Source: Cohnella herbarum (lineage in GTDB: Bacteria > Bacillota > Bacilli > Paenibacillales > Paenibacillaceae). From it: a stretch of 64,000 nucleotides of DNA. Below, in pieces: positions 8,506 to 17,696 of the stretch. The position numbers were made by a program, and so were the translations under genes. The stretch is from positions 4,304,501-4,368,500 of the forward strand of contig NZ_CP051680.1 of assembly GCF_012849095.1 (NCBI RefSeq), in the 5' to 3' direction. Below the pieces are notes generated by a model. That model saw only the letters and a list, made by a program, of their open reading frames with translations, did not search any database and was not told where the DNA came from. Numbering within the stretch: position 1 is the first letter of the stretch; each line of letters starts with the position of its first letter.

Positions 8506-9624
8506 TCAATGCTCGATTTTTACGGGATTCTCGGAATCCGACAGATCGTAGACGACCGGTCTGGCGTAAACGTATTGTTTGGTCGCGGGATCATAAGCGT
8601 ACACCGTGAACGTAAGTTCCGCTTCCGGCAGTCCGCCCGTTACGGTAACGGAGCGCTTGCCCGTCGTCAATTCCGTATAATCGAATGTCTCTTCCCCGTC
8701 ATCCTCGTACGTCCAATAAACGCTATACCGCAATCGCTGCGCAACGGTCGAATTTACCGATCCCGCTTCATAAGTCAGCTTATGGTCGATTCCTCCGTCC
8801 TCGGACTCGACAGCCTGTATCTTCGTCAGTTTAGGCTCCTTGAACACTAGCGGCAAAGGATCCTTAAGGCCGCTGAGTCTCAGCCAGTAGCTTCGAACGG
8901 ACGCCAAAGTCATCGCCGAGGGAAGGGATTCGTTCTCTATCTCTCCATAAAATCCTTTACCATCTTCGGATCGGAGCGAATTGACCATGCTCAACTTGGC
9001 GTTGGGAGAACCGAACAAGGCCATGTAGTCATCGGCCATTATCTCCCCCGGATCCCAATAATGAGAATATTCTGGAAGGGAAGTATCCTCCGAAAACAAT
9101 ACAGGATATCCTCTTGTCCCCCGTATGGAAGCCCATTTCGTAGTAGAATCGCTCGGTAACTTGTGTTCTTTTGCGATAAGCCAATAATAAGTAAAATGAT
9201 GACCGTATTCATGGCTTAAAGTCGAAGACATGCTCTCGACCGTCTTATTGCTGTCAGCGCCATAAAGAATGATCTCCGTTGGCTCGTCCATGACGATTTC
9301 GGATAGGTCATCGTCCATCCAGGAGTAGCTCATATTTGCAACGCCTAACTCGCCCTCTACATCCTCCGGCGAAAGGATCACCCTACCGAGATAATTAAGC
9401 TCCTTCCCATGTAAGTTCTTCATCAGTTCGGCATACAGCGCCTTCAATTTGGCCTGATTCCAGCTCTTGCTGTAGCTGATAAACTCGATTTTCTCGGGAG
9501 ACACGTACGTGGCTATCGGTTTACCGGAAGCCGCCCAAGCCGAAGAACTCGATAATCCGCTGACTACTCCCATGATCATGATGGCTAATGCAAGCAATAT
9601 TGACTTCCGGTATATGAGTTTCAA
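8506..9624 (-). CDS. secreted putative zinc metalloprotease (HExxH...ExxxD)
   Basis: 372 aa with a clear signal peptide (KLIYRKS, hydrophobic LLALAIMIMGVVSGL, cleavage near SAWAA). Around residues 140-147 lies SHEYGHHFTYYW, an HExxH zinc site. About 60 residues later DPGEIMADDY supplies a glutamate and aspartate in the spacing of gluzincin peptidases (third ligand ExxxD). The C-terminal 100 residues (YSVYWTYEDDG, ELTFTVYAYDP) look like a fibronectin/Ig-type beta domain. The family is not one I can name. It is probably exported and monocistronic, terminating at the shared hairpin at 8451-8486. Confidence 0.65.
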   Translation of the reverse strand: MKLIYRKSILLALAIMIMGVVSGLSSSSAWAASGKPIATYVSPEKIEFISYSKSWNQAKLKALYAELMKNLHGKELNYLGRVILSPEDVEGELGVANMSYSWMDDDLSEIVMDEPTEIILYGADSNKTVESMSSTLSHEYGHHFTYYWLIAKEHKLPSDSTTKWASIRGTRGYPVLFSEDTSLPEYSHYWDPGEIMADDYMALFGSPNAKLSMVNSLRSEDGKGFYGEIENESLPSAMTLASVRSYWLRLSGLKDPLPLVFKEPKLTKIQAVESEDGGIDHKLTYEAGSVNSTVAQRLRYSVYWTYEDDGEETFDYTELTTGKRSVTVTGGLPEAELTFTVYAYDPATKQYVYARPVVYDLSDSENPVKIEH

Positions 9625-9734
9625 GAAATACGCCTCGCAATCGTATATAGTTGTTTAGTTGTTGTTCATAGATTTATCGGCAAATAGCATTCGTGGGATG
9701 ATATTTTATCGGTGCGCGATGAAAAAAAAGACCT

Positions 9735-9763
9735 GGAAAAGAGAAACGAGCCCCGTTGGCTCG
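9735..9763 (-). terminator. terminator of the mannosidase/isomerase block
   Basis: Stem CGAGCC / GGCTCG (9747-9763) followed on the minus strand by TTTCTCTTTTCC. It lies about 120 bases beyond the isomerase stop. It directly abuts the orphan SLH-gene tail at 9760-9800, so it may have arrived with it. Confidence 0.7.
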
Positions 9764-9800
9764 CCTCCCTGTTTCCTCTTATCCATTGATTAATCCTGCT
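9760..9800 (-). repeat. orphan copy of the 3' end of an SLH-protein gene
   Basis: These 41 bases are identical to 25912-25952, where they encode the last residues (AGLING, stop) of the SLH protein plus 19 bases after it. Here no SLH gene is attached. Similarity continues a further 8 bases past a 3-base insertion (AGCCCCGT on both sides). It is a remnant of a rearrangement or a lost paralogue. Confidence 0.85.
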
Positions 9801-9881
9801 CCTCCCGATCATAATATCGGGCGGGGCTTTGCCGGGTTCGTCATAGAACTTTATTTTCATCAGACACATCCAAGATTCGTT

Positions 9882-11327
9882 TCAGACCATTTCCAGCTCC
9901 ATGCCGAGCACGTTCGCCAATCGCTTGATTTGTTGGCCTTTATGTCCTACGCCCAGCGCAAAATGGTGGGTAGGTCCGGCCGCGCACCATCGCTCGATAA
10001 AGTCGGCGACGCCGCAATCGAAGCTGCAACGGGTATTGGTATTGCCGGTTTGCGGAATTTCGCCCTTGATCGATCGGCCTTCGGCAGCGATCATCTTGTA
10101 GCGGCCATCTGCGGTCTGGGAGATTCCCAACAAGGTAACCGGCCCCGCTTGGATGCTGAATTCCACGCCGATGCCGGAGCCGCTTTTGCCGTGGAACAAA
10201 TCCAACCCGCGAATGATAGGACGGCTGTCGCTGATCTTGACGTTATGCGGACCGTCATGCCCGACGAGCACGATCTCGTCGACGAAATCGCAAGGATGCA
10301 GCTCCGCGAAAGACCCCCCGGCGTCTAACCGATCCATGATCAGCATGGCCGCGCAAGTCTTGAGATCGGCTTCTCCCGCGAGCGGGATTCCCTTGCCGGT
10401 GAGGAGCGAATTGCCCAGCACCATGTTCGATCCGATCCGTTCATATTCGTTATTATCCAGACCGCGATAGTAATAAGCGAGACCGGTCAACCCATTCTCC
10501 ACGACCAGCTTGTCGAGTCCGACGGCCACCTTGGCAGACCATTCCAAATCCTCTTGCTTGATCGGCCGCGTCACCGGATCGATGAAGGGGTCCGCGATCG
10601 TAAATACGCTTTTGATTTCTTCGATTTTATCCGCGATCTCGCCGGGCTTCGCGCCGTTCACCAGTTTGGCAAGATCGCACATCTCCAACATCTGGACATG
10701 GGAGCCGAAAGCCGCCGTAAACGCGGTAGGGTCGGAATTCATGTCGTACATGCCTTCGTAAGTATGGCCCAGATAGCCGATACGCGCGTACTTGAACGCC
10801 CGCCGGGCATTCGCGACCTGGCACCACGATTTCAATTCCCGGGCTATCCGGGGATCGTCGCGGAGGGTCCCCACGATGATTCCCGCCGCCGGCTTGCCGG
10901 CGCGAACGAGCACCCCGCTGATCTCGGGCAACGAACAGATGTTATCGTTCGCTAGCTGCATATAAGTCGTCGTGTTCCGGTAATCCAACCGTTTGAGAGG
11001 TTGCAAGGCGACCAATACGGTAGGTACGCCGAGGTTCATAATCGTTGTCGCGGCCGATGACGACGTGACGTACGTGGCGAGATTACAGAATAAGAAGTCG
11101 ACATCCCGGGCTCTCAGCCGAGCCGCCGCCGCGAACGATTTGTCCACGTTATCGACGAAACCCGCCGATACGACCTCCACGTCGAAGTCTTCAAGCATCT
11201 TCTCGAACTCGCGACCGTAACCCTCGAGTTCCTCCCGCAGCCCCGGGAACTGTCCCCAATACGGCTCGTGGCCGACCGATATAACTCCTATGCGGGCTTT
11301 GGACCTTGCGAACGCCGATATACTCAT
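9882..11327 (-). CDS. L-arabinose/L-fucose isomerase-family enzyme
   Basis: About 481 aa. The opening RIGVISVGHEPYWGQFPGL and the ending CAAGPTHHFALGVGHKG resemble the arabinose/fucose isomerase superfamily, where acidic residues and a C-terminal His pair hold a catalytic metal. Such enzymes interconvert aldoses and ketoses. The match is to the family, not to characterised AraA, so the sugar is unknown. The start at ATG 11327 is preferred because AAAGGTGG lies eight bases upstream. A 13-codon longer frame from 11366 has no Shine-Dalgarno and sits one base from the mannosidase stop. It is the last gene of the permease-lipoprotein-mannosidase block, so it probably processes a sugar released by the mannosidase. 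Confidence 0.65.
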   Translation of the reverse strand: MSISAFARSKARIGVISVGHEPYWGQFPGLREELEGYGREFEKMLEDFDVEVVSAGFVDNVDKSFAAAARLRARDVDFLFCNLATYVTSSSAATTIMNLGVPTVLVALQPLKRLDYRNTTTYMQLANDNICSLPEISGVLVRAGKPAAGIIVGTLRDDPRIARELKSWCQVANARRAFKYARIGYLGHTYEGMYDMNSDPTAFTAAFGSHVQMLEMCDLAKLVNGAKPGEIADKIEEIKSVFTIADPFIDPVTRPIKQEDLEWSAKVAVGLDKLVVENGLTGLAYYYRGLDNNEYERIGSNMVLGNSLLTGKGIPLAGEADLKTCAAMLIMDRLDAGGSFAELHPCDFVDEIVLVGHDGPHNVKISDSRPIIRGLDLFHGKSGSGIGVEFSIQAGPVTLLGISQTADGRYKMIAAEGRSIKGEIPQTGNTNTRCSFDCGVADFIERWCAAGPTHHFALGVGHKGQQIKRLANVLGMELEMV

Positions 11328-11367
11328 TTCCGATTCCACCTTTCGCGAATAGTACGATGATGACATC

Positions 11368-13935
11368 CTAGTTCCAGCTAAACAGCTCTATTTCTCTCTC
11401 TTCGATTGCATCGGCGGTAGTCCCCGCAGCCAATCTTCGATAATCGATCGTTCTGCGCTCGCCGGGCAACAGATCGAAGTAATTGTCCGAAAAAACGTAT
11501 TCGCCGTGGAGCAGGACGGCCTTTGCATATCGGTCCGCGGCAACGGTTAGGCGGCCTCCTTCCGCTCCTTCCGTCCGGGACTCCATGCGCACGCCGGAAG
11601 GTTCAAGCTCCATGTCCGCCGGAATCCCCGCAAAATAAACGCATCGATCCTCGCCGAACGGGCCCTCGATATCCATGACCAGCACGCGGGAATCGTCCAT
11701 TAGCGCGTCCAACTCCTCCAAGTGCACCGTCGCGATGACCGAAGATGTTCCTCCCTCTATCTCGAAGCCGAACTCCCGAGTCCACCGAGACGCATCGTCG
11801 GCCGTGCCGTCCAGCTTCAACGCTCGCAGTCTTCCCCTGCCCCGGATGGCTTCGGGTTTGTCGTTGCACACCCAGAAGGCATACCCGCCTTCCGTTTCCT
11901 GCCGTTCGATCGAAGCGATAACCGGACGGGCGGCCTTCTTGAACCCGTAATAGCCGCCCTTCGGATACCCGAAATAATCGACGAGGCTCCATCCGCTCGC
12001 CGGCCAACAATCGTTGAACATCCAGAACAGGATGCCGCTCGTATAAGGTCGATTGCGCCTGTAAGACTCGACGACGAGCCGGGTGATCTCGTGCTGAACG
12101 TAGGACATCCGACGAATCCGTTCGACCGTCGAGACGGCGGGAGGCATCAGCTTGACGGCAAGCGTTCTAAGCGCTCCGAAGAGCGAAAAGTCGACCAGCC
12201 CGGGATGGTTCTTGGTGTGATACTCCAGCATGTCGAACGAAGGATCGTTCAGATCCTCCTCGCTCATGAACCTCCGCAGCGTATGGATCTCGGGCGTGCC
12301 GAACATCGGAAACTCCGGGCAGAACCGGCTGAGCAATCCCGCAAAATAGGATCGGTACTGGCGCAGATCCGTGTCGCGGAACACCTCGAACATATCCAGC
12401 AATGCTCCGGTATAGTGGGCGGTGCCGATCGTGAACGAATTATTTTTGTTGCCGCCGAACGGGCTCGTCGGTAGGAACGGGCGGGACGGGTCGAGCTCCG
12501 CGCACAGCCTGCCCGTAATCCGTTCGGCGATCGCGCGTCCGGGGTAGTCCGGATTCTCTTCGTCGTCGAACATGCCGTTCTCGTTGTCGCCGTTCCACCA
12601 GATCAGGCTGGGTCGGTTTCGAAGCAAACGGATGACTCCTTCCGCCTCGACGGCTAACGAAGACGCCCACTCCCCGTCCTCCTCGGGATACGTGCCGCAC
12701 GCCATCATAAAATCCTGGAAAACAACGATCCCCAGCTTGTCGCACGACTCCCAGAAATGCTCCGGTTCGTAGATTCCCCCTCCCCAGCAGCGGAGCATCG
12801 TCATCCCTGCATCCCGGGCGAGACAAAGCAGATTCTCGTAATGCGAATTCGGGATGCGCGATGGAAAGGGATCGCTCGGCACCCAATTGGCTCCCTTGCA
12901 ATAGATCGGTACGCCGTTCACCAGCAGCGTAAACCCGCTTCCGGGCCTATCCCCGTTGAGGTCCCATTCCGTATCCAGAGCGCGTAATTTCTCGGTCATC
13001 CGCGCTTCATCGCTCCCGGGTCGATCCTGAAGCTGCTCGATTCGCACGGTGCGGACGCCGAATGAGCACATTCGCTCGTCGACAATCCCCGCCTCGCCGT
13101 ATAGCTTCGCAACGGCTTTGTACAAGGGCTGACCGCCGTATCCCGCCGGCCACCATAACTCGGGCTCCGCCAGGTCCGCCGTCAGCTCCAGCTTATTCCC
13201 TAACAACTTCCGCGAGGTTTGCCATACGATGCGGCCGGAAGGATCGAGGATTGCGGCTTCTACTCTCATCGGTTGCTCGACCTGCCGGCTCGTCTCCAAC
13301 GCGAAGCCGATGGCCGCCCCCCGTCCGTCTATCGCCTTCGTATGGACATAGAGATCGTCGATCGTCCCGATGTCCTCGAAGACGAGACTTACCGGTCGCC
13401 ATATGCCGTAGCTGACTAAACGTCCTACCCAGTCCCAACCGAACGTGCACTGCATGCGGCGCACGTAGAGGCGTTCGCTCGTAAACGCCGCGCCTCGGCC
13501 GATGTACGGCTTATTCGCGAAGCCCTCCGCGACGGTGCGGAATCTGACCTCGAGCTCGTTCGTTCCCGTTCGCAGAAGTTCCGAAACGTCGAAGCGGTAA
13601 TGGATAAACATATTATCCGTTCGCGCGACCCGCGTCCCGTTCAAGATGACGTCCGCGAAAGTATCCAGCCCTTCGAATTCCAGTACCGCGCGCCTCCCGT
13701 CCAAACGATCGATCTCGAATTCGCGGGAATAAGTCCAATGCCAATGCTCGACCCAGGAGCATTCATCCGCTTGCTTGCGGTAACCCGGATCTCGGATACA
13801 TTCTGCCTCGAGCAAATCCTGATGCACGTGCCCAGGCACTCTTGCTTTAATATTGATCTTCGTCAGGCTGCCTTCGGGTCGTTCGCCTTCGCCTTTTAAA
13901 TTCCAATCTCCCGTCAACAGGATCGTTCGTTTCAT
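11368..13935 (-). CDS. beta-mannosidase, glycoside hydrolase family 2
   Basis: About 855 aa from ATG 13935 (AAGGGA nine bases upstream). It has the GH2 layout: N-terminal jelly-roll sugar-binding domain (LTGDWNLKGEGE; WHWTYSREFEI), Ig-like sandwich, then a TIM barrel from about residue 300. The acid/base motif is WWNGDNEN, and a later glutamate in FCPEFPMFGTPE fits the nucleophile. The N-terminal motif VPGHVHQDLLEA is characteristic of beta-mannosidases rather than beta-galactosidases. No signal peptide, so it hydrolyses imported beta-mannosides inside the cell, consistent with the ABC importer genes directly upstream. The stop codon is one base from the longest isomerase frame. Confidence 0.88.
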   Translation of the reverse strand: MKRTILLTGDWNLKGEGERPEGSLTKINIKARVPGHVHQDLLEAECIRDPGYRKQADECSWVEHWHWTYSREFEIDRLDGRRAVLEFEGLDTFADVILNGTRVARTDNMFIHYRFDVSELLRTGTNELEVRFRTVAEGFANKPYIGRGAAFTSERLYVRRMQCTFGWDWVGRLVSYGIWRPVSLVFEDIGTIDDLYVHTKAIDGRGAAIGFALETSRQVEQPMRVEAAILDPSGRIVWQTSRKLLGNKLELTADLAEPELWWPAGYGGQPLYKAVAKLYGEAGIVDERMCSFGVRTVRIEQLQDRPGSDEARMTEKLRALDTEWDLNGDRPGSGFTLLVNGVPIYCKGANWVPSDPFPSRIPNSHYENLLCLARDAGMTMLRCWGGGIYEPEHFWESCDKLGIVVFQDFMMACGTYPEEDGEWASSLAVEAEGVIRLLRNRPSLIWWNGDNENGMFDDEENPDYPGRAIAERITGRLCAELDPSRPFLPTSPFGGNKNNSFTIGTAHYTGALLDMFEVFRDTDLRQYRSYFAGLLSRFCPEFPMFGTPEIHTLRRFMSEEDLNDPSFDMLEYHTKNHPGLVDFSLFGALRTLAVKLMPPAVSTVERIRRMSYVQHEITRLVVESYRRNRPYTSGILFWMFNDCWPASGWSLVDYFGYPKGGYYGFKKAARPVIASIERQETEGGYAFWVCNDKPEAIRGRGRLRALKLDGTADDASRWTREFGFEIEGGTSSVIATVHLEELDALMDDSRVLVMDIEGPFGEDRCVYFAGIPADMELEPSGVRMESRTEGAEGGRLTVAADRYAKAVLLHGEYVFSDNYFDLLPGERRTIDYRRLAAGTTADAIEEREIELFSWN

Positions 13936-14017
13936 CGTCGGCGTCCCTTCTTTTTTTACAATAAGAACGACGACCCTACTACCACGTAGCAGAGCCGCCG
14001 TTATCGGTTCGATCGAA

Positions 14018-15598
14018 TTAGCTATTGCCCGCTTTCCAAGCATCGAACTGTTTCTGGGCTTCCGCCAAAATTTTGTCCATGCCGGCATCGTCCAACCGTT
14101 TCTGCAGGTCCGTGTAATACTTCTCGAAGTCCGGCATGGAACCCGTCGTCAGGATCGGATTCGCTTCCTTCTGGACGGCGCTCACTTGCGCGATCTCGTT
14201 CTTCACGGGTTCGGGATTAAAGATAAAGCCGAGAATACCCGAAGCCTTGCCGTTATCGTTGTTCTTCTTCATCGCTTCCAGCGCAGCCGTGGAGTTCCAG
14301 TTCGAATCCCATTGATCCCATAGAGGTCCGAGCCAGTTATGCCAGATCGCCCACGTTTGTTCAGAACCGCTCGTGGCTTCGATCGTCGGATTAGCGTCTT
14401 GAGCCGTACCGGATTTTACCGTGTAGTTCTTGCCTTCGACCCCATAGGCCAGCGTGTTCAGCAAGTACTTGTCGCCCCAGATCAGGTTGAGCAGCATCAT
14501 CGCTCTTTCCGGATTTTTGGACGTGGCACTGATGGCCGAAGCGGCCGACGTCATCGAATTCGTCGAGATGGTCGGATAGCCGGACAGCGTCTCCACGGTC
14601 GGGAACCCGTAAGTAGCGGTCGACTTCGAACCGTCCTCCGTATAACCGCCGGAATCGCGCATGACGGCGTATTTGCCCGACTTGGCTTCCGCCAGGTAGT
14701 CCGTCTTGATCGCTGCGTCCTTCGCGATGTAACCCTTCTTATAGAAATCATTAATCGTTTGGTAGTTGGCCTTGTTCTGGGCAACGTCCAGAATCTTGAC
14801 GATCTTGCCGTCCTGTTCGCTATAAGAGATACCCGGGGAAATCGTCGTGTAGTCGTACAGGGTAATCCCGGAAGCCGTCCCGTTGGCCGTCGCCAGCAGG
14901 GGAATCATATCGGGCTCGTTCTTCTTGATCTCGGCCAGGAAGGGTTCCAGGTCTTGAATGCTCTTAACGTTCTTATAATCGAACTGATATTTCTCGACCA
15001 AATCTTTCTTGAACACATGGGCGCCCGCCGGAGAGTACGGAGTCTGCGCCGGTATCGCCATAATTTTCCCGTTGTAGGTCACCGCTTTCCAAGCGCGGGG
15101 ATCTACCTTGGCCAGAATGTTCTGACCGTACTTCTGAAGCAGATCGTCCAGCGGCAACAAAGCCCCCTTCTGCACGTTATCGCTGATCCGATTGGAAGCG
15201 AAGGTCGTGAAGACGAGATCATACGGCTCGCCCGCGGCCGAGATCAGCTTCATTTTGTCTTCCCAGCCGGCGTTGTCAATCAGATTGAGGTGCAACTCCG
15301 CATTCAATTTCTCTTTGATAATCTTGTTCGCTTCCGCTTCGACCGCATCCTGATCCTTCATGTTGTCGATCGGCTTCGGCATGTACCAGCTGAGCTTGAC
15401 GAAATCCTTCGTTTCGCTCTCCGGAGATGCCGTCTGCGAAGCTTGAGATGCGGGTTGCGACGGCTCGGGGCTGCCGCTCGGACTGGATGCCGCGTTCTCC
15501 TTCGAATTACAACCGCTTACGATGAACATTGCTGCTAACATTGCGGCCGTTCCCGATAAGAGCCACTTCTTCGATTCTTTCGTTTTTGCACGAATCAC
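14018..15598 (-). CDS. ABC importer substrate-binding lipoprotein (LplA/YtcQ type)
   Basis: About 526 aa from GTG 15598 (GGGAGG eight bases upstream). A basic start is followed by LLSGTAAMLAAMFIVSGC; the Cys is a lipobox, so it is a lipoprotein anchored to the outer face of the membrane. A Ser/Gln/Pro-rich linker follows, then the large binding domain. Length above 500 aa and pairing with LplB/LplC-like permeases fit the oligosaccharide-binding subclass used for uronic or complex sugars in Bacillales. The sugar is inferred from context (beta-mannoside or a decorated derivative). The downstream neighbour is the mannosidase, 82 bases away. Confidence 0.85.
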   Translation of the reverse strand: MIRAKTKESKKWLLSGTAAMLAAMFIVSGCNSKENAASSPSGSPEPSQPASQASQTASPESETKDFVKLSWYMPKPIDNMKDQDAVEAEANKIIKEKLNAELHLNLIDNAGWEDKMKLISAAGEPYDLVFTTFASNRISDNVQKGALLPLDDLLQKYGQNILAKVDPRAWKAVTYNGKIMAIPAQTPYSPAGAHVFKKDLVEKYQFDYKNVKSIQDLEPFLAEIKKNEPDMIPLLATANGTASGITLYDYTTISPGISYSEQDGKIVKILDVAQNKANYQTINDFYKKGYIAKDAAIKTDYLAEAKSGKYAVMRDSGGYTEDGSKSTATYGFPTVETLSGYPTISTNSMTSAASAISATSKNPERAMMLLNLIWGDKYLLNTLAYGVEGKNYTVKSGTAQDANPTIEATSGSEQTWAIWHNWLGPLWDQWDSNWNSTAALEAMKKNNDNGKASGILGFIFNPEPVKNEIAQVSAVQKEANPILTTGSMPDFEKYYTDLQKRLDDAGMDKILAEAQKQFDAWKAGNS

Positions 15599-15673
15599 TT
15601 GGGTTGCCTCCCTTTTAATAGCGTTGCATCTATAATTAGCATCCATAAGCCGGTAAGTCTTATGGAGTAATTA

Positions 15674-16582
15674 TCATCCTTTGACAGAGCCGACCGTCAA
15701 GCCTTGTACGAAATATTTCTGGAACAGCGGGAATACGAGGAGCATGGGGCCCGCCGCCAGAATGCACATCGCCATTCGCGCGCTTAGGGAAGGTACGAGC
15801 ATTCCCGGCTTGACCAGCCCGTATTCAATAGCCTCCGCCGAATTCAAATACTCCATGTTCTTCAAGACGCGGATAAGCAAGTACTGCAGCTTCATCAGGT
15901 TGTCGTTCTCGACGTAGAGCAGGGTCAACCACCAGTCGTTCCAGTATTGAAGGGCGAAGAACAAACCCAAAGTCGCAAGCGCCGGTTTGGAAATCGGAAG
16001 GACGATCTGCGCGAAAATCCTCAGTTCGCCCGCTCCGTCGATCTTGGCGGACTCGATGACCGCCTCCGGGATCGTCTGCAGGAACCCCTTCATCAGCATG
16101 ACGAACCATCCGCTGATCAGATACGGCAAGATAAGCGCTAACGCAGTGTTCTTCAGTCCTAGCCACTTCACCATCAGAATGTAGGAGGGAACCATCCCGC
16201 CGTGGAAAAGCATCGTGAAGAAAATGAAGAAGGCTAGAAAGGACCGAAAGCGGTAATCCTTGCGTGAGATCGCATACGCATAGGTGGTCGTCACCCACAT
16301 TCCGACGATCGATCCGACGACCGTCGTCGCTATCGTCACGAAATAGGATTGAAGCAGCGTCTTCGGAGCGTGCAGGATAACCCGGTAGGCATCCCAGGTG
16401 AAATTCTTTGGAAGAATGGAATATCCGAATCTCACGATATCGTTCTCGCTCTGAAAGGAAGTTCCGATAATGACCAGGAACGGAAATACGCAGGCCGCGC
16501 AAAGAGCGATGAAGATAAGGTGGATGATCAGCTTCCCGACGGGCAACGGTTTTCTTGCGAGCGTCGTCGCGTAATCTTTCAT
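15674..16582 (-). CDS. ABC sugar permease (LplC/YtcP type)
   Basis: 302 aa, about six membrane helices. The cytoplasmic EAA loop is visible as EAVIESAKIDGAGELRIF followed by VLPISKP, the site that docks the ATPase. The LplC-like ending (LFQKYFVQGLTVGSVKG) is conserved. It lies 11 bases after the LplB-type permease gene and 75 bases before the lipoprotein gene, so the three form one transport unit. No ATPase gene accompanies them; a shared MsmX-type ATPase is expected. Confidence 0.9.
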   Translation of the reverse strand: MKDYATTLARKPLPVGKLIIHLIFIALCAACVFPFLVIIGTSFQSENDIVRFGYSILPKNFTWDAYRVILHAPKTLLQSYFVTIATTVVGSIVGMWVTTTYAYAISRKDYRFRSFLAFFIFFTMLFHGGMVPSYILMVKWLGLKNTALALILPYLISGWFVMLMKGFLQTIPEAVIESAKIDGAGELRIFAQIVLPISKPALATLGLFFALQYWNDWWLTLLYVENDNLMKLQYLLIRVLKNMEYLNSAEAIEYGLVKPGMLVPSLSARMAMCILAAGPMLLVFPLFQKYFVQGLTVGSVKG

Positions 16583-16593
16583 ATTCTGGCCCC

Positions 16594-17496
16594 TTAGAAG
16601 AGAGAGTTTTCCGGATTTATTTTTTTGACCACGGTGTTCGTGACGAGAACCAGACAGAAGCCGACGATCGATTGGAAGAAACCGGCCGCCGATGCCATCC
16701 CGATATCGCCCAAATCGATCAGCGAACGGTAGACGAACGTATCGATAACATCCGTGGTGCTATACAACAACGAAGAGTTCAACGTAACGTTGTAGAACAG
16801 TCCGAAGTCGCTGTAGCAGATGCTGCCGATCTGCAGAATGACCAGCATGATAATGATCGGCTTGATCATCGGCACCGAGATCGAGAACGCCTGCCTGATT
16901 TTGCTCGCCCCGTCGATCTTGGCTGCATCGTAGTATTCCGAATCGATGCCCATCAGCGCCGCGTAGTAGATCACGGAGCTGTAACCGAGACCTTTCCATA
17001 CCGCCGCGATCACGATAATGTAAGGCCAGTATTTCGGATCGCTGTACCACATGATCGGCTCTTCGCCTAGGGAAACCAGGAAGCGATTGATAACGCCGTA
17101 TTCCATATCGAACAGCGAGCGGAAGGCGAATCCGGCCACGACCCACGATATGAAATAAGGAATGAACAGAATCGTTTGATACGCCCTCACGAATCGGCGG
17201 CTCAACTCGTATAGAAGCAATGCGATGATTACCGAGAGTGTCGTTCCGAGCACGATGAAGGTCATGTTGTAGAGAATCGTATTCCGCAACACCCGGTACA
17301 GCGCGTCTCCGTTAAAGAGGAAACCGAAGTTGTCGAACCCGACCCACGGACTGTTCCATATCCCCAAGTTGTAACGGTAGGACTTGAAGGGCAAGAGCAA
17401 CCCGTAAAGCGGCACGTAATTGAAAACAATGATGAGCAGAAATCCCGGCAGCGCCAGCATCGACAGCCCCGCGTTCTTTTTGATAACCCTGATCAT
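16594..17496 (-). CDS. ABC sugar permease (LplB type)
   Basis: 300 aa, six helices. The EAA loop reads DSEYYDAAKIDGASKIRQAF followed by SVPMIKP. The N-terminal pattern (FNYVPLYGLLLPFKSY) and the ending NPENSLF are typical of LplB-like partners. It is the first gene of the transport/mannosidase block. The 200 bases upstream hold the terminator of the regulator gene and should contain this operon's promoter; no clear box was read there. Confidence 0.9.
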   Translation of the reverse strand: MIRVIKKNAGLSMLALPGFLLIIVFNYVPLYGLLLPFKSYRYNLGIWNSPWVGFDNFGFLFNGDALYRVLRNTILYNMTFIVLGTTLSVIIALLLYELSRRFVRAYQTILFIPYFISWVVAGFAFRSLFDMEYGVINRFLVSLGEEPIMWYSDPKYWPYIIVIAAVWKGLGYSSVIYYAALMGIDSEYYDAAKIDGASKIRQAFSISVPMIKPIIIMLVILQIGSICYSDFGLFYNVTLNSSLLYSTTDVIDTFVYRSLIDLGDIGMASAAGFFQSIVGFCLVLVTNTVVKKINPENSLF

Positions 17497-17630
17497 GCGT
17501 CCTGCACTTCCTTTTCGCGTTGCGTTTCGTCCTATCCCAACTTTAGGCGCGGAACTCGGAACTGTATATTTTAAAAACGGTCTTTTCCTGCAAAAACCCG
17601 CAGTCGCCGCTTTAAATCGGAGTTTAAACG

Positions 17631-17672
17631 AAAAAACAGAGCCCCGGTGGTTATCGCCGAGGCTCTGTTTTG
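17631..17672. terminator. bidirectional terminator after the AraC sensor gene
   Basis: Stem ACAGAGCC / GGCTCTGT with flanking A and T runs (AAAAAA and TTTT) and an inner GC-rich part. On the minus strand it ends transcription of the regulator at 17697, separating the two halves of the locus. Confidence 0.85.
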
Positions 17673-17696
17673 CGATTGAGATGACTCGCAGCTACA

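Noticed and set aside
14339..15538. A 399-codon plus-strand frame opposite the binding lipoprotein
   Set aside because: Composition is arginine/valine-rich shadow sequence with no recognisable domain, and the minus strand has a lipobox, a good ribosome binding site and operon context.
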